A DNA stretch of 64,000 nucleotides, taken from an uncultured Lachnospiraceae bacterium (GTDB lineage: Bacteria > Bacillota > Clostridia > Lachnospirales > Lachnospiraceae). Shown here in pieces: positions 50,962-59,218 of this stretch. The notes under the pieces were generated by a model that saw only the letters and a program-made list of their open reading frames with translations, made no database searches and was not told the DNA's origin. Location: the NCBI GenBank assembly GCA_947564645.1, contig CANOCU010000003.1, positions 67,934-131,933 of the forward strand, in the 5' to 3' direction. The translations under genes and the position numbers were made by a program. Numbering within the stretch: position 1 is the first letter of the stretch; every line of letters begins with the position of its first letter.

Positions 50962-52266
50962 CTACACAATGATTGTGTCAGTAAAACGTTCCTCATATGC
51001 CCTCTGCAGCTCCTTCCGAAAATCCGGATGTGCCACCGCAATCAGGGCCAATGCCCGTTCACGTAAAGTCTTTCCACGAAGATGGGCAATTCCATATTCC
51101 GTTACGATGTAATCCACATCTGTTCTGGAGGTCGTGACTGCGGCTCCCCGATCCAGAAAAGGAACAATTTTGGAAATCTTGCCATGCCCTGCTGTCGAGC
51201 TGATCGCAATGATGGACCGGCCTCCTTTGCTGATCCGGGATCCCCTGACAAAATCCAACTGTCCGCCGATCCCGCTGATCTGTGTCAGTCCCACGCTCTC
51301 GGAGGCCACCTGTCCCATCAGATCCACCTGCACGCAGGAGTTGATGGATACCAGATTATCGTTTTGTCCTATCACACAGGGATCATTGACATGATCAACG
51401 GGAAACATGGCGATCGCCGGATTATCATCCGCAAACTCATACAGCCTTTTTGTGCCCATCAGAAAGGAGACTACCGTTTTCCCCTGATAAAGTGTCTTCC
51501 TGGCATTTGTGATAACGCCGCTTTCCATCAGTTCCACCACTCCGTCCGAGATCATCTCCGAATGGATCCCAAGATCCTTCTTATCTTTCAGAAACAGTAA
51601 AACCGCATCCGGGATAGCTCCGATCCCCAATTGCAGGGTATCGCCATCCCTGACGAGCCTCGCACAGTTCTCTCCGATCGCACGCTCCACATCTCCGATC
51701 CTGGGAATCTCCAATTCCAGTACCGGGTGATCGATCTCCACAAAGCCGTCGATCTGCGATACATGCAGACAGGTATCACCCCACGTCCTCGGCATCTGCG
51801 TATTCACCTGTGCGATCACTCTTCTTGCCTTCCTGGCTGCAGGGAGCGTATAATCGACGGAAACGCCGCAGCTTACAAAGCCGTGCTTGTCCGGCGGTGA
51901 AACCTGTATGACGGCAACGTCGGGCGGCAGTATTTCGTCAAAAAGATCCGGAATCTCGCTGAAACAACAAGGAGTAAAATCCCCTCTGCCTTCCCGCACG
52001 GCAGATCTCGACTGCGCACCCAGAAAAAAAGAGTTTAACCGAAAATGTCCTTCTGTACCCGGTTCACAAAACCTTGCATTGCCCATGGATACCATCTGCA
52101 CGATCTCAACATCATGAAAATTCTCTTTCTGTTCAACCAGCACATCCGTGATTGCAAGCGGCGCACCTGCCGCGTGGGCGATGATCACCCGGTCACCCGA
52201 ATGGATCAGCCCTACCGCGTCTTGTGCCGTCATTTTTCGCTGTTCATATATTCTGCGCCATGCCAT
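50962..52266 (-). CDS. abfT: 4-Hydroxybutyrate CoA-transferase
   Basis: A 434-residue family I CoA-transferase of the AbfT/Cat2 type. MAWRRIYEQRKMTAQDAVGL opens the protein; DTLQLGIGAIPDAVLLFL and DLGIHSEMISDGVVELMES follow, with the catalytic Glu in HSEM. The C-terminus has QISGIGGQLDFVRGS and DYIVTEYGIAHLRGKTLRER. It moves CoA from acetyl-CoA to 4-hydroxybutyrate. It lies directly after the 4-hydroxybutyryl-CoA dehydratase gene, in the same order of function as in Clostridium aminobutyricum. Confidence 0.95.
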   Translation of the reverse strand: MAWRRIYEQRKMTAQDAVGLIHSGDRVIIAHAAGAPLAITDVLVEQKENFHDVEIVQMVSMGNARFCEPGTEGHFRLNSFFLGAQSRSAVREGRGDFTPCCFSEIPDLFDEILPPDVAVIQVSPPDKHGFVSCGVSVDYTLPAARKARRVIAQVNTQMPRTWGDTCLHVSQIDGFVEIDHPVLELEIPRIGDVERAIGENCARLVRDGDTLQLGIGAIPDAVLLFLKDKKDLGIHSEMISDGVVELMESGVITNARKTLYQGKTVVSFLMGTKRLYEFADDNPAIAMFPVDHVNDPCVIGQNDNLVSINSCVQVDLMGQVASESVGLTQISGIGGQLDFVRGSRISKGGRSIIAISSTAGHGKISKIVPFLDRGAAVTTSRTDVDYIVTEYGIAHLRGKTLRERALALIAVAHPDFRKELQRAYEERFTDTIIV

Positions 52267-52284
52267 ATGATAATCCTCCCAACA

Positions 52285-53730
52285 TCAGTCTTTAATCCTG
52301 GCAATCTTCTTCGCAAGCTCCTTTTTCACCGAAAGGTTTCCCTGTCGTGAGATCATGATCCTCTGCGCCTGCGGACTTCCGGCGCCATGTAAAGATTCGG
52401 TCCTGTATCCTACCGCCGCCGTCCCCAGGCACAGATTCTCGATCAGCCGCAGGATCCGAAGACGGTTCTCTACTGAAACACCCTTCGCACCTTTCAGATA
52501 TTTCTCCACATAAGGGCCTGTTGTGGCATCCCGATAATCCGCTTCCGAAGGCGCCGTTACCACAATACCGCCTGCAATGTCCTCCGCCAGACGTGCAATC
52601 TCATAGGGGAACCTGGTCACATTCTGCTTACATACATTGGCCAGAAGAAGATCAATCATATAATTCCCTGACGCTGTCGGTCCTCCCTCCGCGGAACAGG
52701 CGATCCCGCAGCAATACAATGTCTCATTCAAATGGATCATTTCAATCAGTTTGTCTTTAATATGGGAAGCACGGGAACAACCGTTATAATCAGCCGCCAG
52801 CGCGGATGCCCCGATTAACACATCGCCGACGCCTACTTTGCACCCGCCATAGCTCTGTCTGTGATAACCCGCAAATCGCTCCACCAACATCCCTGCAAAT
52901 TCGGTCTCACCCGCAAGAAAGATTCTGTCATTGGGTACGAATACATCATCAAATACTACCAGCGCCTCCACGCCTCCAAATTCACTGTTACCCACATCCA
53001 GTTCCGTTCCTTCCAGTTTTCTCGTATCACAGGACTGACGGCCAATGATCATAATGATTCCTTCCGCATCCGTAGGAACAGCGAAAGCTACTGCATAATC
53101 TTTATCTTCCGGTCCCATGGAGATCGTAGGCATAACAATCATTTCCTGGGAATTAACCGCTCCCGTCTGGTGCGCCTTGGCACCCCGGACTACGATCCCG
53201 TCAGTCCTGCGCTCTACAATCCGCAGATACATATCCGGATCTTCCTGCTGATGCGGCGCAAGTCCCCTGTCCCCTTTAGGATCCGTCATCGCTCCGTCCA
53301 CTGTATAATCATGTTCCTGACAGTACTTCGCATAATTCACAAAATTCTCATGATACTTTGTTCCATACTTCTGATCCACTTCAAAAGTCGTGCTGAATAC
53401 CGCATTAAAGGCATCCATGCCCACACATCTCTGAAAACACGCCGCTGTCTGCTGCCCAAGCATTCTCTGCATCTTCACCTTATTGACCAGATCCTCCCTG
53501 CTCTGATGAATGTGAAGAAACCTGTTAATCTTCTCCCCTGTAAGGGAACTCTTTACCGTCATCAGATCTTCATATTCCGGATCTTGTGCCAGATCATAAG
53601 TCGCCTTGACTGAGTTTAAAGAAGGCCTGAGAATCGGATCATCCACCGGATTCTCAATCTTCTTGCCAAACATATAGATCTGCATATTCATTTTGCGCAT
53701 ACTTTCTACATATTGCTCACCTGTCATCAT
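52285..53730 (-). CDS. abfD: 4-Hydroxybutyryl-CoA dehydratase / vinylacetyl-CoA isomerase
   Basis: About 481 residues, very close to C. aminobutyricum AbfD along its whole length. The cluster ligands are visible: ACFQRCVGMDAFNAVFSTT contains the two first Cys residues, and GYHRQSYGGCKVGVGDV contains the His and last Cys. MTDPKGDRGLAPHQQ and VVRGAKAHQTGAVNS are FAD/substrate motifs. It turns 4-hydroxybutyryl-CoA into crotonyl-CoA by a radical route with FAD and a [4Fe-4S] cluster, which leads to butyrate. The ATG at 53730 follows AAGGAGG by eight bases; longer readings overlap the upstream gene. Confidence 0.96.
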   Translation of the reverse strand: MMTGEQYVESMRKMNMQIYMFGKKIENPVDDPILRPSLNSVKATYDLAQDPEYEDLMTVKSSLTGEKINRFLHIHQSREDLVNKVKMQRMLGQQTAACFQRCVGMDAFNAVFSTTFEVDQKYGTKYHENFVNYAKYCQEHDYTVDGAMTDPKGDRGLAPHQQEDPDMYLRIVERRTDGIVVRGAKAHQTGAVNSQEMIVMPTISMGPEDKDYAVAFAVPTDAEGIIMIIGRQSCDTRKLEGTELDVGNSEFGGVEALVVFDDVFVPNDRIFLAGETEFAGMLVERFAGYHRQSYGGCKVGVGDVLIGASALAADYNGCSRASHIKDKLIEMIHLNETLYCCGIACSAEGGPTASGNYMIDLLLANVCKQNVTRFPYEIARLAEDIAGGIVVTAPSEADYRDATTGPYVEKYLKGAKGVSVENRLRILRLIENLCLGTAAVGYRTESLHGAGSPQAQRIMISRQGNLSVKKELAKKIARIKD

Positions 53731-53785
53731 CGCTTTATCCTCCTTGACAAGAACGGCCCCACCGCTGTACAGGTGGGGCTGTCCG

Positions 53786-54586
53786 TTATGCACGCAGCAG
53801 ACTGTGATTCGGATCGATGCTCTCACGAATCACACGCACCTGCTCCTTTGTCGGTTCCATCGTAGTTGCAATCTTTTCCGGAATACGCGGTCGAAAGCCC
53901 ATATGATCCAGTACCTCTTCCAGCGTGACTCCCGGATGCAGTGATTCCAGCTGCATCTCTTTATTCTCATTGTCAAAATTCAGGATGCACTTATCCGTGA
54001 TAACCTTCCATGGTCCATAAGGCCGCAAACCTGCCCTGATCCGGCTGTCGCCGCCATCCAGATAACCAACGCTGGTGATAAAATCAACTTTTTCGATAAA
54101 AGTACGTCTCTTTAAATCGGTCAGAATGATCGGCCTTTTCACGAATGCAAAGTGATCCGGCTGCGCAAGGCAGCCTACCAGGCGCACCTTCGGTTTCTTA
54201 TAATCGCCAATGGCCGTGATATTCATGTTCCCAAACCGGTCGATCTGAGGCGCAGAATCAAAGCTGACGTCAAAACGTTCACTGGCCAGCATCTCATTTT
54301 TGTCCTCACATGTCACCGGCTGAAATGCGCAGGGCCATTTGGTCAGGTAGTCCTGTGTCAGATACGGCGGAATCTCGTCCAACTTCGGGCTGAGCAGATT
54401 GTTCCAGAAAATCGTAAAATTAGGGGCATGGGATAATTGAGCCAACCGGGCTGCAACCATAGGGATACCAACTGCAAGCGTATACGCGCGCCCGTCCGTT
54501 CCTACCCCGATAAAACCAAGTTCATTGTCGCGCAGCTCTCTGGCTGTCGCCGCTGCCATCAATTCGTTGCAAGTATAAAATGCCAT
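53786..54586 (-). CDS. CoA-transferase subunit B (glutaconate/3-oxoacid type)
   Basis: About 266 residues of a family I CoA-transferase beta subunit: NELGFIGVGTDGRAYTLAVG, then FDVSFDSAPQIDRFGNMNIT and GDYKKPKVRLVGCLAQPD, ending with HPGVTLEEVLDHMGFRPRIP. The fold lacks a clear SENG-type catalytic Glu, as in GctB-like members where the active Glu lies elsewhere. It is coupled to the subunit A gene just upstream. The acyl-CoA it handles is unknown. Being next to abfD suggests a C4 to C5 acid. Confidence 0.82.
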   Translation of the reverse strand: MAFYTCNELMAAATARELRDNELGFIGVGTDGRAYTLAVGIPMVAARLAQLSHAPNFTIFWNNLLSPKLDEIPPYLTQDYLTKWPCAFQPVTCEDKNEMLASERFDVSFDSAPQIDRFGNMNITAIGDYKKPKVRLVGCLAQPDHFAFVKRPIILTDLKRRTFIEKVDFITSVGYLDGGDSRIRAGLRPYGPWKVITDKCILNFDNENKEMQLESLHPGVTLEEVLDHMGFRPRIPEKIATTMEPTKEQVRVIRESIDPNHSLLRA

Positions 54587-54599
54587 CTCTATCCCTCCT

Positions 54600-55487
54600 T
54601 TATCGCACAATCAGCCGGGCCATCCGGGACGGCGTCAGAGAAGTGTCCAGGTACTCCCAGTGATCCTTCGGCCCATAAATATACTTCTCCGCGTACTCCT
54701 TACGCCAACGTCCCGGTTCCCTGGACAGGCTCTGGTAAATTTCCATATGAGCGTCATCCTCATCATAGAACGCGTCGCAAGGCGCAGGATGCGCGCCAAA
54801 AGGCACCTCTATGACCGCCTCAACCCAACTGTGCGGGATAAAAGTTCTGTTCGGCTGACTGGTGATCTGATTATGCGGCACGATCTTCTCTACCGTAACG
54901 ATCAGCCTCTTTGAGGCCTTTGCCATCAGCATATCCAGATCATCCGCATCCCAATGATCCGGCCACTGCACATTGCCGTACTCGTCAGCCACATACTCAT
55001 GCAGTATGGTAAAATCTGTTTTTGCCGCTTTGACCGCATGATATTTCTCTCCGGTAAACGGGCTGACCATTTCCACAATATCTTCCGGATTATATTTTGC
55101 CATGCCTGTTCCAAGCAGGTCCTTCGTCACGATAAAATCTATATTCATGGCTGCTGCCTGATACCGCGCTGCCTGTGCAACTTCCGGATAATCCTTGATC
55201 TCGAGTTCACCGTTCTCGACCGCATGGCGGAAATTGTAGGACATGCCAAACTGGAATAATCCGGTATATACCGCCTCCACACGCTTCACCGCGCCGACGC
55301 CTGCCAGCATATCGGTCGCTAGACCGCAGGGATAACCGAAGATCGTCAGATCCCTTTTCCCCTGACGGATCATTTCGCGTACAAAGGCCATTGGTTGGCG
55401 GCGCAGAATGCTGCCGCCCAATGCAATAGAACTTCCCGAAGGTACACGTCTTACGGCATCCTCCAGTGTTGTCAGTTTAGATTTCAT
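54600..55487 (-). CDS. CoA-transferase subunit A (glutaconate/3-oxoacid type)
   Basis: About 295 residues. VPSGSSIALGGSILRRQPMA resembles the GGF-type CoA-binding loop of subunit A; then DLTIFGYPCGLATDMLAGVG, and VEKIVPHNQITSQPNRTFIP with GAHPAPCDAFYDED in the C-terminus, as in GctA-like proteins. The start at 55487 has GGAGG seven bases upstream. It follows the permease/CaiB chimera by 14 bases and precedes subunit B, so this group heads the 4-hydroxybutyrate operon. Confidence 0.82.
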   Translation of the reverse strand: MKSKLTTLEDAVRRVPSGSSIALGGSILRRQPMAFVREMIRQGKRDLTIFGYPCGLATDMLAGVGAVKRVEAVYTGLFQFGMSYNFRHAVENGELEIKDYPEVAQAARYQAAAMNIDFIVTKDLLGTGMAKYNPEDIVEMVSPFTGEKYHAVKAAKTDFTILHEYVADEYGNVQWPDHWDADDLDMLMAKASKRLIVTVEKIVPHNQITSQPNRTFIPHSWVEAVIEVPFGAHPAPCDAFYDEDDAHMEIYQSLSREPGRWRKEYAEKYIYGPKDHWEYLDTSLTPSRMARLIVR

Positions 55488-55501
55488 ATTCATCCCTCCA
55501 T

Positions 55502-57166
55502 CTAAATCACGCCGTCCCTCTTAAGCCGGGAAATCTCTTCCCCGCTCAGTCCAAGTGCGGCATAAACCGTCTCGTTATGCTCTCCCAATCCCGGAGGCGG
55601 AAGCTCTATGGCAAACTCCGACCCCGAAAAATGCGGCACGGATCCTGCCAGAATCCCTTCTTCCCCGTCCTTACGGCTGTATTTTGCCAGCATACCCCGA
55701 TGCTGCAGCTGCGGATCTTCCATCGCCTCGCGAATCGTATTGACCTTTGCGCAGGGAATCCCCAGCGGCGAAAGGCGCTCGACGATCTCGTCGGCAGTAT
55801 GCTTCCGTGTCCAGGAGCGGATCATTTCGTCGTTAAACCTGCGCCCCTCCGGCGAAGACCGCGCCTCCCTTGTGCTGCCGTGTTTCGCATCCTCAAGCAC
55901 CTCCATCCGGCCCATCTCCTGGAGGATCGCCTTATAGCAGTGCTCCATTCCCGCGTGGATATACACCCAGCGCCCTTCCTTCGCCGGATAGATATTCGCC
56001 GGCCACATGTAACGGTCATTGTTGCCGTTGCGCATCATTTCCTGTCCAAGCAGCATCTGATCGGGCACTGCCGTATGCAGCAGGGAAACGGCCGCGTCAA
56101 GCAGTGCCACATCCACCACCTGTCCTTTACCGGTGCGCTCTGCCGTGCGCAGCGCCGCAAGGGTACCGATCGCCGCATACAAAGCGCTGGCATAATCAAT
56201 AATATAGGTTCCCGTCATATACGGAGACCCATCGGGATCTCCTGTGATCTCCACCATACCGCTCATAGACTGTGCCGCACCGTCAAAGCATCCTCTTGAT
56301 GCGTAAGGTCCCGTCTGTCCATAGCCGTTTTTCAGACCATACCGGTATGCATAGGTGTCCAAAACATCCGAATAATTCAGGATGGAATCGTTTGCCATCA
56401 ACAGCTGCTGTTCAAACCCTGTATTGAGGACACCGCCGATCGCCAGGATCAGCAGTACCATGATCGTAGGTTTCAGCGCCGGAAGCGTTATGTACCAGAT
56501 CTTCTGTACTCTGGTGGCGCCATCCACATCCGCCGCCTCGTACATGTCCTGACTGATACCGGACACTGCCGCCAGGTAAATGATCGCGTTATAGCCCAGC
56601 ACCTTCCAGGCATTGGCAATCGCAATGATCCACCAGAAATAAGATCCCTTCTGGAAGAACAGGATCTGTTCGTCCGTAAATCCGATCGCCATCAGCAGAT
56701 GATTGATCACACCGTCTGCAGAAAGAAATGTGATGAAAATATTGGCTGCGATGACCCAGGAAATAAAATACGGCAGATAAGAAGCCGTCTGCACGAATTT
56801 CTTGACGCCCGCGCTCTTCACCTCATTCAGACAGATCGCCAGGATGATCGGCAGTGGGAAGGAGAACAACAGTGTCAGCAGACTGGTAGCCAGTGTATTT
56901 CTCATAATGATCAGGAAATCCGTAGAGAAGAAATACTGAAACCAGTCAAATCCTACAAACTGGGAACTGGCAAGATCCGCAAAATATCCGTTCCCCTTGG
57001 GAGTATAATTGATAAATGCCATATAAAGACCTGTCATCGGAGCGTAGCAGATCAGTATGACCCATATCAGCGAAGGGAGCAGCAATAAGAACAGATATCT
57101 CTGTTCCCAGAGCTGGGTCTTGACGCTCTTATGGGATTTGGCCGCTGCAGGAACCGCTTTTTTCAT
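55502..57166 (-). CDS. Chimeric gene: LplB-type sugar permease joined to a CaiB/BaiF CoA-transferase
   Basis: About 554 residues in one open frame, made of two unrelated parts. Residues 1-280 are an LplB/MalF-type ABC permease: LLLLPSLIWVILICYAPMTG, then NTLATSLLTLLFSFPLPIIL, the EAA-type loop MYEAADVDGATRVQKIWYIT, then DTYAYRYGLKNG. From there the sequence jumps to YGQTGPYASRGCFDGAAQSM, the middle of a family III CoA-transferase, continuing with MTGTYIIDYASALYAAIGTL that holds the catalytic Asp, to a normal C-terminus. The junction lies near 56321-56330. The permease has lost its last helix and the CoA-transferase its first 130 or so residues, so both are probably dead. A deletion in the strain or a misassembly could explain it. 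Confidence 0.88.
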   Translation of the reverse strand: MKKAVPAAAKSHKSVKTQLWEQRYLFLLLLPSLIWVILICYAPMTGLYMAFINYTPKGNGYFADLASSQFVGFDWFQYFFSTDFLIIMRNTLATSLLTLLFSFPLPIILAICLNEVKSAGVKKFVQTASYLPYFISWVIAANIFITFLSADGVINHLLMAIGFTDEQILFFQKGSYFWWIIAIANAWKVLGYNAIIYLAAVSGISQDMYEAADVDGATRVQKIWYITLPALKPTIMVLLILAIGGVLNTGFEQQLLMANDSILNYSDVLDTYAYRYGLKNGYGQTGPYASRGCFDGAAQSMSGMVEITGDPDGSPYMTGTYIIDYASALYAAIGTLAALRTAERTGKGQVVDVALLDAAVSLLHTAVPDQMLLGQEMMRNGNNDRYMWPANIYPAKEGRWVYIHAGMEHCYKAILQEMGRMEVLEDAKHGSTREARSSPEGRRFNDEMIRSWTRKHTADEIVERLSPLGIPCAKVNTIREAMEDPQLQHRGMLAKYSRKDGEEGILAGSVPHFSGSEFAIELPPPGLGEHNETVYAALGLSGEEISRLKRDGVI

Positions 57167-57269
57167 AAAACCACCCTCTCTTTGTTTATTTTGTATGTTT
57201 CTTTTTCCCCGCAGCTCTATTCTATGTTGATATCGCCCTGTCCTCAATGAAAGAATTTAATGATATCTT

Positions 57270-57342
57270 TCAATTTTGAATGATTTTGTAACATATTTTC
57301 CTGGTCAATATCAATTTTCAACACTTTCTGTCAATTTTGAAC
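57270..57342 (-). promoter_or_regulatory. Three TCAATTTT repeats, likely response-regulator sites
   Basis: Three near copies of TCAATTTTGAA (plus-strand reading) begin at 57270, 57311 and 57331, 41 and 20 bases apart. They lie upstream of the permease part of the chimera, whose transporter operon would normally be controlled by the adjacent YesMN pair. AraC-type regulators bind such direct repeats. Confidence 0.5.
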
Positions 57343-57414
57343 GATAGCAGGACAAGAATCACCAAAGAAAATGTTTTCTCAAAGCGAAAGAGTAAAGATG
57401 TGCACAAACGAAAA

Positions 57415-57462
57415 ACCTGCACAGTATTCCGGAAACACAACATTCCGATACTCTGTGCAGGT
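57415..57462 (-). terminator. Intrinsic terminator after the sensor kinase gene
   Basis: On the minus strand ACCTGCACAG pairs with CTGTGCAGGT, with further inner pairing of AGTATCGGAA to TTCCGGAATACT, followed by TTTTT. It lies 20 bases after the stop of the YesM-like gene and separates it from the permease part. Confidence 0.85.
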
Positions 57463-57481
57463 CTTATACCTATGGCGTCCG

Positions 57482-59218
57482 TTATAGCTGCCCCGGCTCT
57501 GCCGGTATCTCCACCCGGACCCAGGTCCCCTTATCCGGGATACTTTCAACTTTTACGCCATAGTCCTCCCCATAATGAAGTTTCACTCTGATATCCACAT
57601 TTTTCAGGCCAAATCCCTCCTGAGACTGCTTCAATTCCGTCCTCAGCCTGACTAACTTCTCCGGCTCGATCCCCAGGCCGTCGTCGGACACCTCGTAGAC
57701 GATCCGGCTGTTCTGCCGCAGAATGCGCACATCGATCTGCAGGGCTTCCTCCTCCCGGCGGCCATGATGGATCGCGTTCTCCACAAGCGGCTGCAGGATA
57801 AGTTTGATCGTCCTGCACTGCAGGGCATCCTCATCCGCTTCATAGTGGATGCTCACATCCTCACCGAAACGGATCTTCTGTATCTTCATGTAATTTTTCA
57901 GAAGATCCAGTTCTTCCTCTACACTGATCACCTCCCGCCCCTTGTTCAGGGATATCCTGTAGAAATCCGCCAGATAGCGCAGGCACTCCACCGTCCTTTT
58001 TCCGTTCTCGCGCATGGACATGGATGAGATCACGGACAGCGCATTATACAGGAAATGCGGATTGATCTGCTCCTGCATCAGATTCATCTCACTGGATTTG
58101 ATCAGAAGTTTTTTCTCATAATTGTCCTGAATCAGGATCTGTATCCTCTCATTTAACAGGTTAAAGGCTTCCGCGATCTGTCCCACCTCGTCGCCGCCCA
58201 TATCGTGCAGGATATAGTCGAACTGCCCGTCACCCAGCTTCCTGGCCGCATAGACTACCTTGTCCACACGTGTGGCCGCCAATCTGCCATACAGATAGAT
58301 CGCCCCAAACACGAGCAGCGAACTGGCCGCAAAAATAGCCAGTATCTTTCTCGTGACCGCCTCCGCCTCTCCTAACAGACTCTCCTGGTCCTCCGTCATG
58401 ATCAGTTTCATCCCCATACCCACGTTGAGAGACATACAGATCGCCGGCCTGCCCTCTTGTTCCAGAACACAGCTTCCGCCGCAGTCCGCCAGTCTTCTCC
58501 ATTCCGGCACAAACCTTGAAAGCCGCCTGCCCGCCGCCTCCGCATCGGAAGCAGCCAGGATCTGTCCACCCTCTTCGATCAGATAAGTCCGCCTGCTGCC
58601 GCTGTTTTGCTGCAGCCATTCACGCAGGTCCTGCGTATCGACCAGGATCACGAGATAATTCTCGATCCCGCCGCTGCTATAATAATTCATCTTCCGGATC
58701 AGGCCCGCATATCTCTTCCCGTCCTCCTTCACAATACCACCGGCCACCGCCGAACCGGCTTTCCTGTCCGCTTTCTCCTGAAAGTCCCCGGGCAACTGAT
58801 CCAGTTGATAGAAATAGTAGTTGTCCCTGGGCAGCGTCGCATTGTCGGAATAGAAACGGATCCTGTGAATGCTCGGAAACAAAGATAACGTATTATGCAG
58901 AAGCTGCCTGTCCGTATAATAAAACATCTCCCCATAAGATACATCCGTATAATCTATCCCCAGATAGTTATACATCATCTGATTCGTATACAGAAGATCC
59001 ATAATCGTACTGTAGGATTCGAAGAACGTCTCCAGGCTCTTGCCGGTAGTCTCCATATTCTGCTGCATGTCCTGATAGCTTTTCTCCTGTAAGATCCTGC
59101 TTGTCTGTATGTAATTATAGGCGGTCACAAAGATCATGGGCAGCACGGCAAACACCACGTAGATCACTGTCATTTTCCGAAAAAAGCTCTGATCCCTAAA
59201 CCATTTTGCGATACTCAT
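57482..59218 (-). CDS. YesM-type sensor histidine kinase
   Basis: A 578-residue membrane kinase. Helix 1 is KMTVIYVVFAVLPMIFVTAY; an extracellular sensor of about 250 residues follows; helix 2 is ILAIFAASSLLVFGAIYLYG; then a HAMP segment. The kinase has LMQEQINPHFLYNALSVISS, with the conserved Asn-Pro-His of the LytS/YesM class, and a C-terminal ATPase part with QPLVENAIHHGRREEEALQI and DDGLGIEP. It overlaps the response-regulator gene by 23 bases. Such pairs sense oligosaccharides and switch on nearby ABC transporters. Confidence 0.93.
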   Translation of the reverse strand: MSIAKWFRDQSFFRKMTVIYVVFAVLPMIFVTAYNYIQTSRILQEKSYQDMQQNMETTGKSLETFFESYSTIMDLLYTNQMMYNYLGIDYTDVSYGEMFYYTDRQLLHNTLSLFPSIHRIRFYSDNATLPRDNYYFYQLDQLPGDFQEKADRKAGSAVAGGIVKEDGKRYAGLIRKMNYYSSGGIENYLVILVDTQDLREWLQQNSGSRRTYLIEEGGQILAASDAEAAGRRLSRFVPEWRRLADCGGSCVLEQEGRPAICMSLNVGMGMKLIMTEDQESLLGEAEAVTRKILAIFAASSLLVFGAIYLYGRLAATRVDKVVYAARKLGDGQFDYILHDMGGDEVGQIAEAFNLLNERIQILIQDNYEKKLLIKSSEMNLMQEQINPHFLYNALSVISSMSMRENGKRTVECLRYLADFYRISLNKGREVISVEEELDLLKNYMKIQKIRFGEDVSIHYEADEDALQCRTIKLILQPLVENAIHHGRREEEALQIDVRILRQNSRIVYEVSDDGLGIEPEKLVRLRTELKQSQEGFGLKNVDIRVKLHYGEDYGVKVESIPDKGTWVRVEIPAEPGQL

